Of a DNA stretch of 64,000 nt, positions 27,290 to 35,916 are shown in pieces. Below the pieces are notes generated by a model. The model did no database searches. It was not told the origin of the DNA and worked only from the letters and a program-made list of their open reading frames with translations. This stretch comes from Rhodopseudomonas sp. (lineage in GTDB: Bacteria > Pseudomonadota > Alphaproteobacteria > Rhizobiales > Xanthobacteraceae). The position numbers were made by a program, and so were the translations under genes. The stretch covers positions 124,001-188,000 of the forward strand of contig NZ_JACABA010000005.1 of assembly GCF_013377015.1 (NCBI RefSeq), given 5' to 3'. The stretch's first letter is position 1; every line of letters starts with the position of its first letter.

Positions 27290-28408
27290 CTATTCGGCTG
27301 CCGCCACGCCGCTGGCCTGAGCGCCGACGGCCGCCCGTGCATCCAGTTCGGCCTTGAATTCGTCGATCGACCGGCTCTCGCGCAGTTTGCGGCCGGTCAC
27401 CGGCTTGTAGATGCTCTTGTAGAAATCGCAGCTGCGGCACACCGGCCTGAACTCGCCGCGCTGCTGTTCGTCGATCAGCGTCATATAGGCTTGGTTTTGC
27501 GCCGACAGAATTTCGCGCAGTGGCTGCTGGTGCAGGTCGCCGATCCGCAAGGTCGCTTCCGCGTCGCGGCAGGCACAGCCGTTGACGATGCCGGTCGCCA
27601 TGATCTGAACCTGCTCGAACAGCAGTGTGCAGGCGCCCATCTTGTAGACCGCCTCTTCGCCCTTGATCTCCATGTCGAGGCCGCGCAGATCCTGCTTGGT
27701 GACCATGCCGCCCCAATTGTTGTACAGCGCGCTCGCCGGCCGGACCTTGACGCCGGCGCGTTTGAACCGGTTGAGGCTGGTCATCAGCTCCGATTTTGCA
27801 TGCCGCGACGCGGCCCGGGTGGATTTGATGCTGAATTCGAGGCCGAAGCGCTTCTCGCCCATCAGGCTGTAAAGGGTGTCGAGATTCTTCAGCAGCCGGC
27901 GATACACATTGTCGGTCGATTGGGTGATCGCCTTGAAGGTCTCACGGTCATGGCCGTAGATACTGATGTGGATCGAGGTCAGCTTGCGCAGCCGCGTCAG
28001 GCGGGCGATGTCATCGGCGTCCGGAACCGTGAAATTGGTGAAGAAGGAATATCCGGCGACGCGCGGCTCGGCGTCGAGGAAATCCAGCTTGTCGAACACG
28101 TGCTTGTCCATGAACACGTCGCCGGTGCACGGCGTCAGGTGAAAATTGGTGAAGCCCATGTCGAGCGCCTGGCGCACGGTGTCGCGGAAGAAGTCGTCCT
28201 TCATCGACACCTTCGGGCTGGTTTTCTTCGGATAGGCGCAGAAGCAGCAATCGAGATTGCAGGTGCTGGAAATTTCGATGTGCAGCAACTGCCCGCCGGC
28301 CGGAACGAATTCGCGGCCGCGCCGGCGATTGAAATTGATCGCGACGGATTGCACGAGATTCTTGGCGTGCTGCGCCAGAACCGCCGGATTGGACAATCGT
28401 CGCGTCAT
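27290..28408 (-). CDS. radical SAM protein with SPASM-type C-terminus
   Basis: A 372-residue radical SAM enzyme. C50, C54 and C57 (CNLDCCFC, the CX3CX2C motif) bind the SAM [4Fe-4S] cluster. The C-terminal part has further cysteines (GACTLLFEQ; VNGCACRD; PVCRSCDFYKS), as in SPASM domains that hold extra clusters. SPASM proteins often modify peptides or act as maturases, but no precursor peptide is visible nearby. Downstream is a family-A repeat; the upstream neighbour is an enoyl-CoA hydratase 135 bases away. The substrate is unknown. Confidence 0.88.
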   Translation of the reverse strand: MTRRLSNPAVLAQHAKNLVQSVAINFNRRRGREFVPAGGQLLHIEISSTCNLDCCFCAYPKKTSPKVSMKDDFFRDTVRQALDMGFTNFHLTPCTGDVFMDKHVFDKLDFLDAEPRVAGYSFFTNFTVPDADDIARLTRLRKLTSIHISIYGHDRETFKAITQSTDNVYRRLLKNLDTLYSLMGEKRFGLEFSIKSTRAASRHAKSELMTSLNRFKRAGVKVRPASALYNNWGGMVTKQDLRGLDMEIKGEEAVYKMGACTLLFEQVQIMATGIVNGCACRDAEATLRIGDLHQQPLREILSAQNQAYMTLIDEQQRGEFRPVCRSCDFYKSIYKPVTGRKLRESRSIDEFKAELDARAAVGAQASGVAAAE

Positions 28409-28543
28409 GATGAGTCGCCCGCTGGAGGGAGGCCAAATTGCCTCACCACGAAATGACAGATCGTGCTGTTCGAAATGGACGACAGGATATCAGCAGCCGC
28501 TGGCATCGGGCAATCGCCGTGATGCGTTGCAGGCGGACCGTCC

Positions 28544-29305
28544 CTATCCCTTCTTTCTTGAGAAGAACCGCGTGAACGCGGCGATCGCCTCGCTGGATTT
28601 CATCCGCTCGCTGAATAGCTTGGTTTCCTGATCGATCCTTGTGGTGAGATCCTCGGCCGGCGGCCGCAGCAGCTTGCGCGAGATCGCCACCGCTTCGGCC
28701 GGCAAGGCGCAGATCTCCTGCGCGGCCTTGCGCGCGGCGGCCTCGAGTTGATCCGGCGCCACCACGTCGTTGACGAAGCCGGCCTCGCGCGCCTGCTCGG
28801 CGCTCAGCTTGCGGCCCATCACCAGCATCGAGAACGCGCGGTGGTGCCCCATTGCGCGCGGCGCCAGCAGGCTGGAGGCACCTTCCGGCACCAGCCCGAG
28901 CTGAATGAACGGCGTCGAGAACGTCGCGCTGGTCGAGGCCAGCACGTGATCGCAATGGAACAGCAGCGTGGTGCCGATCCCGATCGCCAGCCCATCCACC
29001 GCGGCGATCAGCGGCTTGCCGTTGCGCGCCAGCGCATAGAGGAAATTGGTGGCATTGGAGACGCGCGGCGCGCCACTGGCATCAAGGCCGGCTTTGAGAA
29101 AATCGTCGAGATCGTTGCCGGAGGTGAACACGCCGGCGCTTCCGGTGATCATCAGGCAGCGGATCGCGGCGTTGTCCTGCGCCGAATCGATCGCCTCGCT
29201 AAGCGTGCGATACATCTCCTGGGTCAGCGCGTTCTTCTTCTCCGGCCGCCGCAGTGTAATGACGCGCGTCGCCTCGTCGTCGGTGACCGTCAGATGCCCG
29301 GACAT
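28544..29305 (-). CDS. enoyl-CoA hydratase/isomerase family protein
   Basis: A 253-residue crotonase-fold protein. The oxyanion-hole segments GNDLDDFL (about 62-69) and AAVDGLAIGIGTTLLFHCD (about 100-118) are present, with TPFIQLGLVPEGASSLL carrying the position of the second catalytic acid. It probably hydrates or isomerises enoyl-CoA intermediates in beta-oxidation. It is 109 bases downstream of an acyl-CoA dehydrogenase gene on the same strand, so the two may act in sequence. Confidence 0.92.
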   Translation of the reverse strand: MSGHLTVTDDEATRVITLRRPEKKNALTQEMYRTLSEAIDSAQDNAAIRCLMITGSAGVFTSGNDLDDFLKAGLDASGAPRVSNATNFLYALARNGKPLIAAVDGLAIGIGTTLLFHCDHVLASTSATFSTPFIQLGLVPEGASSLLAPRAMGHHRAFSMLVMGRKLSAEQAREAGFVNDVVAPDQLEAAARKAAQEICALPAEAVAISRKLLRPPAEDLTTRIDQETKLFSERMKSSEAIAAFTRFFSRKKG

Positions 29306-29414
29306 GACTGCACTCCCATTCTTCCCGCCTCGATGGCGGGTGTTTTGTTCGATTTTTCGGTCCGGAAGTCTTGCGGCAGACTGCCTGAAGTTCGCCGCAA
29401 GATGGTCGCAAGAA

Positions 29415-31187
29415 TTATGCGAGCAAAACCGCGTCCGCCGCCGTCACGCAGTCAGCGCTATCGATCACGGTGCGCTCCAGCGCGCCGGCCTGCACCGAAA
29501 TGTTCTCGGCGAAGAACCGTGCCAGCGTCACGTAGCGCTCGCCGCCGTCGGCGTCGCGCGCCGCCAGCGCCTCGGCCGCCAGCGCGCAGCCGCCGAGCGT
29601 CGAGCCGAACAGCCGCAGATACGGCGTGGCACCGGCCAGCGCCTCGTTCGGCGCCGAGGCCAAGTGCTCCTGCAGCCAGCGGCTGGTGCGCTCCAGTGAC
29701 GCCAGCGCGTCGCGCAGCTTCACGCCGGTGGTGCCGAACGCCGGATCGTTCGAGGCCTCGACGTCTTTGACGATCAGCGCCAACTCGTCGAGCAGCGCCC
29801 ACACCGACGCGCCGCCATTGACACCGAGCTTGCGGGTGACGAGATCGATCGCCTGGATGCCGTTGGTGCCCTCGTAGATCGAGGTGATCCGCGCGTCGCG
29901 CATGTGCTGCGCGGCGCCGGTTTCCTCGATGAAGCCCATGCCGCCATGGACCTGGACGCCGAGCGTGGCGACCTCATTGCCGACGTCGGTGGAGAACGCT
30001 TTGGCGATCGGCGTCAACAGCGCACCGCGCGCGGCGGCGGCGGCCTTCACCTTCGGATCGGTCGAACGACCGGCGATGTCGAGCGCGACGGCGGTCGAAT
30101 AGCAGATGGTGCGGGCGGCTGCGGTCAACGCGCGCATCTGCATCAGCATCCGCTTGACGTCGGGATGCACGATGATCGGATCGGACTTGTCGCCCTTGGT
30201 GCCGGGCGCGCGGCCCTGCTTGCGCTCCTGGGCGAACGTCAGCGCTTCCTGATAGGCGCGATCGGCGATGCCGACGCCTTCGAGGCCGACGCCGAGCCGG
30301 GCCTGGTTCATCATGGTGAACATGCACAGCATGCCGCGGTTTTCCTCGCCGACCAGATAGCCGACCGCACCGCCATGATCGCCCATGGTCATGGTGCAGG
30401 TCGGCGAGGCGTGCATGCCGAGCTTGTGCTCGACGCCGCTGGGATGGATGTCGTTGCGCTTGCCGAGCGAGCCGTCGGCGTTGACCAGGAATTTCGGAAT
30501 CAGGAACAGCGAGATCCCCTTGGTGCCCGGCGGCGCATCGGGCAATCGCGCCAGCACGAAATGCACGATGTTATCGGTCATGTCGTGATCACCGTAGGTG
30601 ATGAAGATCTTGGTGCCGTGGATCCGGTAGCTGCCGTCGCCGGCGCGCTCGGCGCGGCTGCGCAACGCGCCGACATCGGAGCCGGCCTGCGGTTCGGTCA
30701 GCAGCATGGTGCCGGTCCATTCGCCGGACACCAGCTTCTCCAGATAGACTCGCTTCAGTTCGTCGCTGCCATGGGCGTCGAGCGCCTCGATCGCGCTCAG
30801 CGTCAACAGCGGGCACAGCCCGAACGCGGCGTTCGACGCCGCCCAGATCTCGGTGCAGACGGCATTGATCGCCAGCGGCAGGCCCTGGCCGCCGAACGCC
30901 TCGGGACCGGACACTGCATTCCAGCCCGCCGCGATCCAGCGCTGGTAGGCGTCGGGCCAGCCGGGCGCGGTTGTGACCTTGCCGTGTTCGAGCTTGATGC
31001 CGTGCTCGTCGCCGACCCGGTTCAGCGGCGCCAACACGTCGCTGGCGAACCGGCCGGCCTCCTGCAGCACCTGCTCGGTGATCTCGCTGTCATAGTCGCC
31101 GTAATGGCCGGCGGCGAGCGCTGCCTGCATGCCCGCGCCGTGATTGAGCGCGAGCAGGATGTCGTCGATCGGGGCGCGGTAGGTCAT
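29415..31187 (-). CDS. acyl-CoA dehydrogenase, long DmdC-like form
   Basis: A 590-residue flavin-dependent acyl-CoA dehydrogenase, longer than the usual 380 because of an additional C-terminal domain, as in the DmdC/AcdA-like group. Blocks: WTGTMLLTEPQAGSDVGALR and the C-terminal IYEGTNGIQAIDLVTRKL. The start at 31187 gives the family N-terminus MTYRAPIDDILLAL; a 20-residue extension is unlikely. It likely acts with the downstream enoyl-CoA hydratase on an acyl-CoA. The natural substrate is not clear from sequence. Confidence 0.93.
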   Translation of the reverse strand: MTYRAPIDDILLALNHGAGMQAALAAGHYGDYDSEITEQVLQEAGRFASDVLAPLNRVGDEHGIKLEHGKVTTAPGWPDAYQRWIAAGWNAVSGPEAFGGQGLPLAINAVCTEIWAASNAAFGLCPLLTLSAIEALDAHGSDELKRVYLEKLVSGEWTGTMLLTEPQAGSDVGALRSRAERAGDGSYRIHGTKIFITYGDHDMTDNIVHFVLARLPDAPPGTKGISLFLIPKFLVNADGSLGKRNDIHPSGVEHKLGMHASPTCTMTMGDHGGAVGYLVGEENRGMLCMFTMMNQARLGVGLEGVGIADRAYQEALTFAQERKQGRAPGTKGDKSDPIIVHPDVKRMLMQMRALTAAARTICYSTAVALDIAGRSTDPKVKAAAAARGALLTPIAKAFSTDVGNEVATLGVQVHGGMGFIEETGAAQHMRDARITSIYEGTNGIQAIDLVTRKLGVNGGASVWALLDELALIVKDVEASNDPAFGTTGVKLRDALASLERTSRWLQEHLASAPNEALAGATPYLRLFGSTLGGCALAAEALAARDADGGERYVTLARFFAENISVQAGALERTVIDSADCVTAADAVLLA

Positions 31188-31380
31188 GACATGGTCTCGG
31201 TTGACGGAGGGCTCAGCCCTATTCCCACGAAAACCGCCGGCTCTCAACTGTCTGCCGGTCGATTCGAGGGCGGACCCGCCCAGTTAGGCGGTTGAAATCG
31301 CTGGGCTGTCTCTATAGACCGGCGTTGCCAGAGGAAATCCGCTTGGGCTATCGCCCCGCCGCTTTCCGAAACAGGTCAAT

Positions 31381-31455
31381 TGGGGCGTCGCCAAGTGGTA
31401 AGGCAGGGGATTTTGATTCCCCCATGCGGAGGTTCGAATCCTCCCGCCCCAGCCA
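31381..31455 (+). tRNA. tRNA-Gln (anticodon TTG)
   Basis: A complete 75-base cloverleaf including the encoded CCA. The acceptor arms TGGGGCG and CGCCCCA pair perfectly, with discriminator G at 31452. The anticodon stem GGGGA/TCCCC holds loop TTTTGAT, giving anticodon TTG, and the T arm contains GGTTCGAATCC. It reads CAA glutamine codons. An IS relic and an accessory region begin immediately downstream, so this tRNA may have served as an integration site; no second copy of its 3' end was seen in the window. Confidence 0.98.
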
Positions 31456-31628
31456 GGCAGGCTCGATTTCAGAGAATGTCCTTCTCTAAGAGAGAAAACG
31501 CCCCAAATAGGGACTTTTTCAGCGGTCAATCTCCAGAGGCCGATGTTGGCACTCTTGGCATGGCAAATTCCCGAAAGTCTCTGTCAAATATAACGGAAAT
31601 TCCCATTTTCTGGAGACCACGCTCAGTA

Positions 31629-31653
31629 GACCGGAGAACAAAACCACTGCGGG
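31629..31653. repeat. 25-bp fragment shared with the 61.4-kb repeat
   Basis: GACCGGAGAACA followed by AAACCACTGCGGG matches 24 of 25 bases with 61390-61414. It sits at the edge of the istB relic. The second location is inside a larger dispersed palindromic repeat, so this is probably a truncated copy of that repeat, trapped next to the insertion-sequence relic. Confidence 0.7.
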
Positions 31654-31683
31654 CAAGAGGCCCCCCTCTGCTGAGCTCATGGT

Positions 31684-32053
31684 TGTGGGCCATTCGCCAA
31701 AGGCGAAATTGATGGTGACGATGATTGAGGTGCGCTCGTAAATCCGGCTGATGAGGTGGAACAGGAACTGGCCACCGGCTTGGGCGAACGGCAGATAGCC
31801 GAGTTCGTCGAGGATGACGACGTCGAGGCGGGGTGAGATAGTCGGCCAGCCTGGCCTGGCGGCCCGCCCGGGCCTCGGCTTCCAGTCGGTTGACGAGATC
31901 GACGGTGGCGAAGAAGCGGCCGCGCCCGCCCGCCCGGATGCAATTGTGGGCACTCGCGATCGCCAGATGGATCTTGCCGGTTCCAGTGCCGCCGATCAAC
32001 ACATGTTGCGGTGCTGGGTGATGAAGCCGCCGCCGGCGAGGTCGCGGACCAAC
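31684..32053 (-). pseudogene. istB: istB relic (IS21-family ATPase), frameshifted and truncated
   Basis: The minus strand encodes the core of an IstB helper ATPase in two frames. The first part (upstream, about 32053-31840) reads LVRDLAGGGF, then the P-loop GGTGTGKIHLAIASAHNCIR and FFATVDLVNRLEAEARAGRQ. After a shift near 31840 the second frame reads LDVVILDELGYLPFAQ (Walker B), RIYERTSIIVTINFAFGEWP. The Walker A Thr is replaced by Ile, and both the N-terminal third and the C-terminal end are missing. There is no istA. The element is dead and marks an old IS21-type insertion next to tRNA-Gln. Confidence 0.88.
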
Positions 32054-32057
32054 GCCC

Positions 32058-32114
32058 TATCTGCTGTTTTCGATCGGCTGGTTCGTCTTCGTCTATGTGC
32101 CGCTAGCGCATTGG
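32058..32114 (+). pseudogene. short fragment resembling an ammonium transporter membrane helix
   Basis: Nineteen codons read YLLFSIGWFVFVYVPLAHW, which resembles the transmembrane helix of Amt/AmtB transporters that ends in P-hydrophobic-AHW. The reading frame continues into unrelated sequence, and the upstream side is directly joined to the istB relic. It looks like a gene scrap left by IS-mediated rearrangement. The stretch is short, so chance hydrophobic resemblance cannot be excluded. Confidence 0.4.
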
Positions 32115-32587
32115 GGCCGCTTCACCGCGCCCTCCCGGGTCGGCTCATCGTCGGTGTGGCGCCACAAATCGGGGAGAAAGAACCTTTCCGCTTGCAGTAT
32201 GATCCGAGTATTCGCCGGAACTAATTGCGGTGTCCATTTACCGCGAATTGCTGCGGCACTGGCCTGGTTAGTTCCAGTCATCGAAGCAAATCAGGTTGGC
32301 TGTCTACCGTTTCGGCCTATATTGGCAATTCATAGTAGAGAACAGCATGCTCAATGCTAATCTTTCAGACTTTCGAGCATACCAACAGATCGTGCCCGTC
32401 TCCGTCGTTCTGTTTTCGGTGATCAGTTGCAGTAATCCGCCCAGAGCAGTGCGCCATTGATTTAATAGGACAGGCAGTCTCGATCACACGTCTATTAAAG
32501 ATGCCAGTGGATGGCCGGTCGAAAATGCTCAATTCCTTACGCGCGGCTGTCTCCAAGGGAGGTGTCCTGAATTCGGAGGGATGCGAA
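32115..32587. other. AT-richer gap upstream of the TPR-CHAT gene
   Basis: No credible gene lies in these 470 bases. Composition is clearly lower in GC than the flanking chromosome. An 8-bp perfect inverted repeat (TTTAATAG at 32461-32468 and CTATTAAA at 32492-32499) lies about 90 bases before the proposed TPR-CHAT start and may be an operator. The strong ribosome-binding site GGAGGG is at 32576-32581. Confidence 0.45.
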
Positions 32588-35500
32588 ATGCTGAATCGAG
32601 CGTCCATTTTGCAGCGCTCGTTGCATTGGGGCAGCACCTTGCTAATCGAGCAAGCAGGGTTGCCGACGGCTATTGTCGTTACGATCGTGATGCTGATCTG
32701 CTTTTGCCCCGCACGCGCAGGGCCGGCCGAGGAAGCCAATGCGCTCAACCAAGAAGCGCTTCAATATTCGCAACGCGGAGACTACAAGCATGCGGAGGAG
32801 GCGCTCAGGCGCGCGCTTTCGATCGTCGAGAAGGCGGTCGGCCCGGACGACGTCAATGTTGCACAAGGCCTGATTAATCTTGCGATCCTGTTCTACAATT
32901 TGGGTCGGTACGCCGATGCCGAACCGCTTTTCAAGCGCGCGCTCGCGATCCGGGAAAAAGCGCTCGGTTCCGATCGTCCCGAGGTCGCGGAGATCGCCAA
33001 CGACCTTGCGATCGTTCATCTGAAGCAAGGCCACTATGCTGAAGCCGAATCGCTGCACAAACGGGCCTTGGCGATTCGCGAAAAGGCGCTCGGCCCCAAT
33101 CACGTCAATGTCGCCCAGAGCCTCAGCAATCTTGCGAATATCTATGGGGACCTAGGCAACTACCGGCTTGCGGAAACCCTCGACCAGCGAGCCTTGGCAA
33201 TCGTCGAAAAGGCTCTCGGCCCCAACCATGCCGATGTCGGCACCAGCCTCAACAATCTTGCGCTCATCTACAAGCACCAAGGCCGTTATGCCGATGCCGA
33301 ACCGCTTTTGAAGCGTGCTCTGGCAATCCGAGAGCAGGCGCTGGGGCCGGACCATAAAAGTGTGGCCACCACCCTTGATAACCTGGCCGAGCTGTCCTTC
33401 ATCGGCGGGCGCTATGCCGCCGCAGAAGCGATGTTCAGGCGTTCGTTGACGATTCGCGAGAAACTGCTCGGCACGGAGCATGTCGATGTCGCCTTGAGTT
33501 ACGAGAATCTTGCCGCCATTTACGTCGAGCAAGGCCGCTTTAATGAGTCCGTGGCTTTCCTGCAGCGGGCCCTGGCGATTCGGGAGAAAGCGCTCGGCCC
33601 CAACCATATGCTCGTCGCCAGAAGCGTCGATAATCTCGCTAACCTTTACCACAGACAGGGCCGCTACGCGGAGGCCGAACCGCTTTTCAAGCAAGCGCTC
33701 GCGATCCGCGAGAGAGCGCTGGGCGCCAACCATGTCGATGTCGCCTTTAGCCTCTCCAATCTCGCAAATCTGTACGAAACAGAAGGCCGGCAAACCGATG
33801 CCGAACCGCTGCTCAGGCGCGCGCTGGCGATCCGCGAAAAGACACTCGGCCCTGATCATACCGAGGTCGCTAGAAACCTCAGTAGTCTCGGCTTTCTATA
33901 CGAAAGCCAAGGTCGCTATTCCGAGGCGGAGCAGCTTACGAAGCGGGCTCTGACGATTCGGGAGAAAGCGCTTGGCCCTGACCATGTCGAGGTTGCCAGA
34001 AGCCTCGACAGTCTTTCCGTGGCCTACATGGCGCAAGGCCGCTATGACGAAGCCCTCGCGGCGTCGCGCCGTGCGGTTGCCATTCTGACGAAGCGCAGTG
34101 AGGAGACCTCCGAAGGATCCGACCCTGGCGGCGTCGAGCAAAAATCGCAACGGCTGTCGTTCGTGCGTTTGGTTCACTTGCTGACCCGGCTCTCCGCAAC
34201 TTCAAGCGACAACAGCGCGATCATCGACGAAGCGTTTCGCACCGCGCAAAATGCCGGCGGAATCGAGACCGCCCGCGCGCTCGCCGGCATGTCCGCGCGT
34301 TACGCGGCAGGTTCAGACGCGCTCGCCAGGCTTGTGCGGGAGCGCCAGGATTTGTTCGGCCGCTGGCGATCCCTCGATGCAGCCTTGGTGACGGCAATGT
34401 CGCAGCCTCCAGAGAAGCGCAATCCCGCGGCTGAAGAAGCTTTGCGGAAGGAGGAGACCGATATTGATGCAAGGGTGGCGGCGGACGATCAGAAGCTGCG
34501 CGCCGAATTTCCACGTTTTGCGGAACTCGCTTCCGCGCGGCCGGTTGGAGTGGCGGATGTTCAGAACGTCCTTGAACCAAACGAAGCGCTCGTCGTCTGG
34601 ATGCTTGCCAATCCGGATAGCTTCCTGTTCGTCGTCCGCCACGATCGCGCGCAGCTGTTTCGGTTGGGCATTGCTGCGGCGCAGGTGGCGGAGGTCGTTC
34701 GATCTCTGCGCGGTTCGCTCGACCTTGCCGGTCGCACGCTGATCGATCTTGAGCCGCTCGATATCGCCAAGGCCCACGATCTTTACAACCATCTGCTCGG
34801 TCCGGCGGACAGTCTCATTAAGGATGCCGAACACCTCATCGTCGTCGCCGATGGCCCGTTGCAGAGCTTGCCGCCAGCGCTGTTGGTGTCGGCGCCTCCC
34901 GCGGGTGCCATCGAGAAGTTTTCCGACTACAAGTCGGTCGCCTGGCTCATTCGACGACACGCCCTAAGTGTGCTGCCGGCCGTTTCCTCGCTGGTGTCGC
35001 TACGTCGTGTCGCGGACACGCGCCGCGCCAAAATCGCCTTTGCCGGCTTTGGCGACCCGAACTTCAACGGTGATAGCGGTGCGATGCGGGGGGTCAAGCT
35101 GACGAATCTGTTGCGCGGAGGAGACGCTGCGGCCGAAGGCCTTCATTCGCTGCCGCGGTTGCGAGAGACAGCAGATGAGTTGCGCGCTGAAGCGGCTGCG
35201 CTAGGTGCGCCAGCTTCGGCCATCCATTTGGGCGCAGAGGCCAGTGTGACCACGGTGAAGCGCACTAACCTTGCCAGCACTCGCGTGGTTGCCTTTGCTA
35301 CCCATGGGCTGATTGCCGGCGAGTTGCCGAAACTGGCTGAGCCGGCCTTGGCATTGTCACCGCCGGCTCATCCGACCACAGATGACGATGGGCTTCTGCG
35401 CGCGTCGCAGGTCTCGCAATTGAAGCTCGACGCCGAGTTTGTGATTCTCTCGGCTTGCAACACGGCGGCCCCTGACGGGACCCCCGGCGCCGAGGGGTTA

Positions 35501-35761
35501 TCCGGGCTTGCCAAAGCATTCTTCTATGCGGGCGCTCGCTCGCTCCTGGTGTCGCACTGGCCGGTGGATTCGGCCGCCGCTGTCAAAGTGACGACGGGAG
35601 CTTTCCGCGCGCTCACGGTCGATCGTTCGATCGGCCGCGCTGAGGCGCTACGGCGTTCGATGATCGCAATGATCGACAACGCCCCGGAGAATTCCTACGA
35701 TGCCCATCCGCTTGCATGGGCACCCTTCGTTCTTGCCGGAGAAGGCGGCCGAGGCAGATAG
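32588..35761 (+). CDS. exported or membrane-anchored TPR-CHAT caspase-like protease
   Basis: A protein of about 1057 residues. GGAGG eight bases upstream favours the ATG at 32588 over 32501. A hydrophobic segment (about 27-44, LPTAIVVTIVMLICFCPA) followed by ARAGPAEE suggests export with a long n-region or a membrane anchor. Residues about 50-500 hold ten 42-residue TPRs of the kinesin-light-chain type (repeating RYADAEPLFKRALAIREKAL and NHVDVA-SLSNLA). The C-terminal CHAT domain has the His906 (VAFATHG) and Cys957 (VILSACNTAAP) dyad intact and the closing GARSLLVSHWPV block. CHAT proteases are relatives of caspases and separase; TPRs recognise partners. It is convergent with the next two genes. 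Confidence 0.93.
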   Translation: MLNRASILQRSLHWGSTLLIEQAGLPTAIVVTIVMLICFCPARAGPAEEANALNQEALQYSQRGDYKHAEEALRRALSIVEKAVGPDDVNVAQGLINLAILFYNLGRYADAEPLFKRALAIREKALGSDRPEVAEIANDLAIVHLKQGHYAEAESLHKRALAIREKALGPNHVNVAQSLSNLANIYGDLGNYRLAETLDQRALAIVEKALGPNHADVGTSLNNLALIYKHQGRYADAEPLLKRALAIREQALGPDHKSVATTLDNLAELSFIGGRYAAAEAMFRRSLTIREKLLGTEHVDVALSYENLAAIYVEQGRFNESVAFLQRALAIREKALGPNHMLVARSVDNLANLYHRQGRYAEAEPLFKQALAIRERALGANHVDVAFSLSNLANLYETEGRQTDAEPLLRRALAIREKTLGPDHTEVARNLSSLGFLYESQGRYSEAEQLTKRALTIREKALGPDHVEVARSLDSLSVAYMAQGRYDEALAASRRAVAILTKRSEETSEGSDPGGVEQKSQRLSFVRLVHLLTRLSATSSDNSAIIDEAFRTAQNAGGIETARALAGMSARYAAGSDALARLVRERQDLFGRWRSLDAALVTAMSQPPEKRNPAAEEALRKEETDIDARVAADDQKLRAEFPRFAELASARPVGVADVQNVLEPNEALVVWMLANPDSFLFVVRHDRAQLFRLGIAAAQVAEVVRSLRGSLDLAGRTLIDLEPLDIAKAHDLYNHLLGPADSLIKDAEHLIVVADGPLQSLPPALLVSAPPAGAIEKFSDYKSVAWLIRRHALSVLPAVSSLVSLRRVADTRRAKIAFAGFGDPNFNGDSGAMRGVKLTNLLRGGDAAAEGLHSLPRLRETADELRAEAAALGAPASAIHLGAEASVTTVKRTNLASTRVVAFATHGLIAGELPKLAEPALALSPPAHPTTDDDGLLRASQVSQLKLDAEFVILSACNTAAPDGTPGAEGLSGLAKAFFYAGARSLLVSHWPVDSAAAVKVTTGAFRALTVDRSIGRAEALRRSMIAMIDNAPENSYDAHPLAWAPFVLAGEGGRGR

Positions 35762-35916
35762 TGAATAGGGACACTGTTCGGCGCTTGCAGGGAAGGTGGC
35801 AACGCAAGCGTCCTCGAATGGACGTCAAGGTCGAAAAGTCGATCACGCACTGGTCGCCATCTCCTGCATTGCTCAGGTGAAGAGCGCCAGTTCCGCCTCC
35901 GTAGCTGCCAAATAGG

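Noticed and set aside
31381-31455. attL/attR pair based on the tRNA-Gln 3' end
   Set aside because: I found no second copy of the tRNA 3' segment in the window, so an integrase-type island is not demonstrated.
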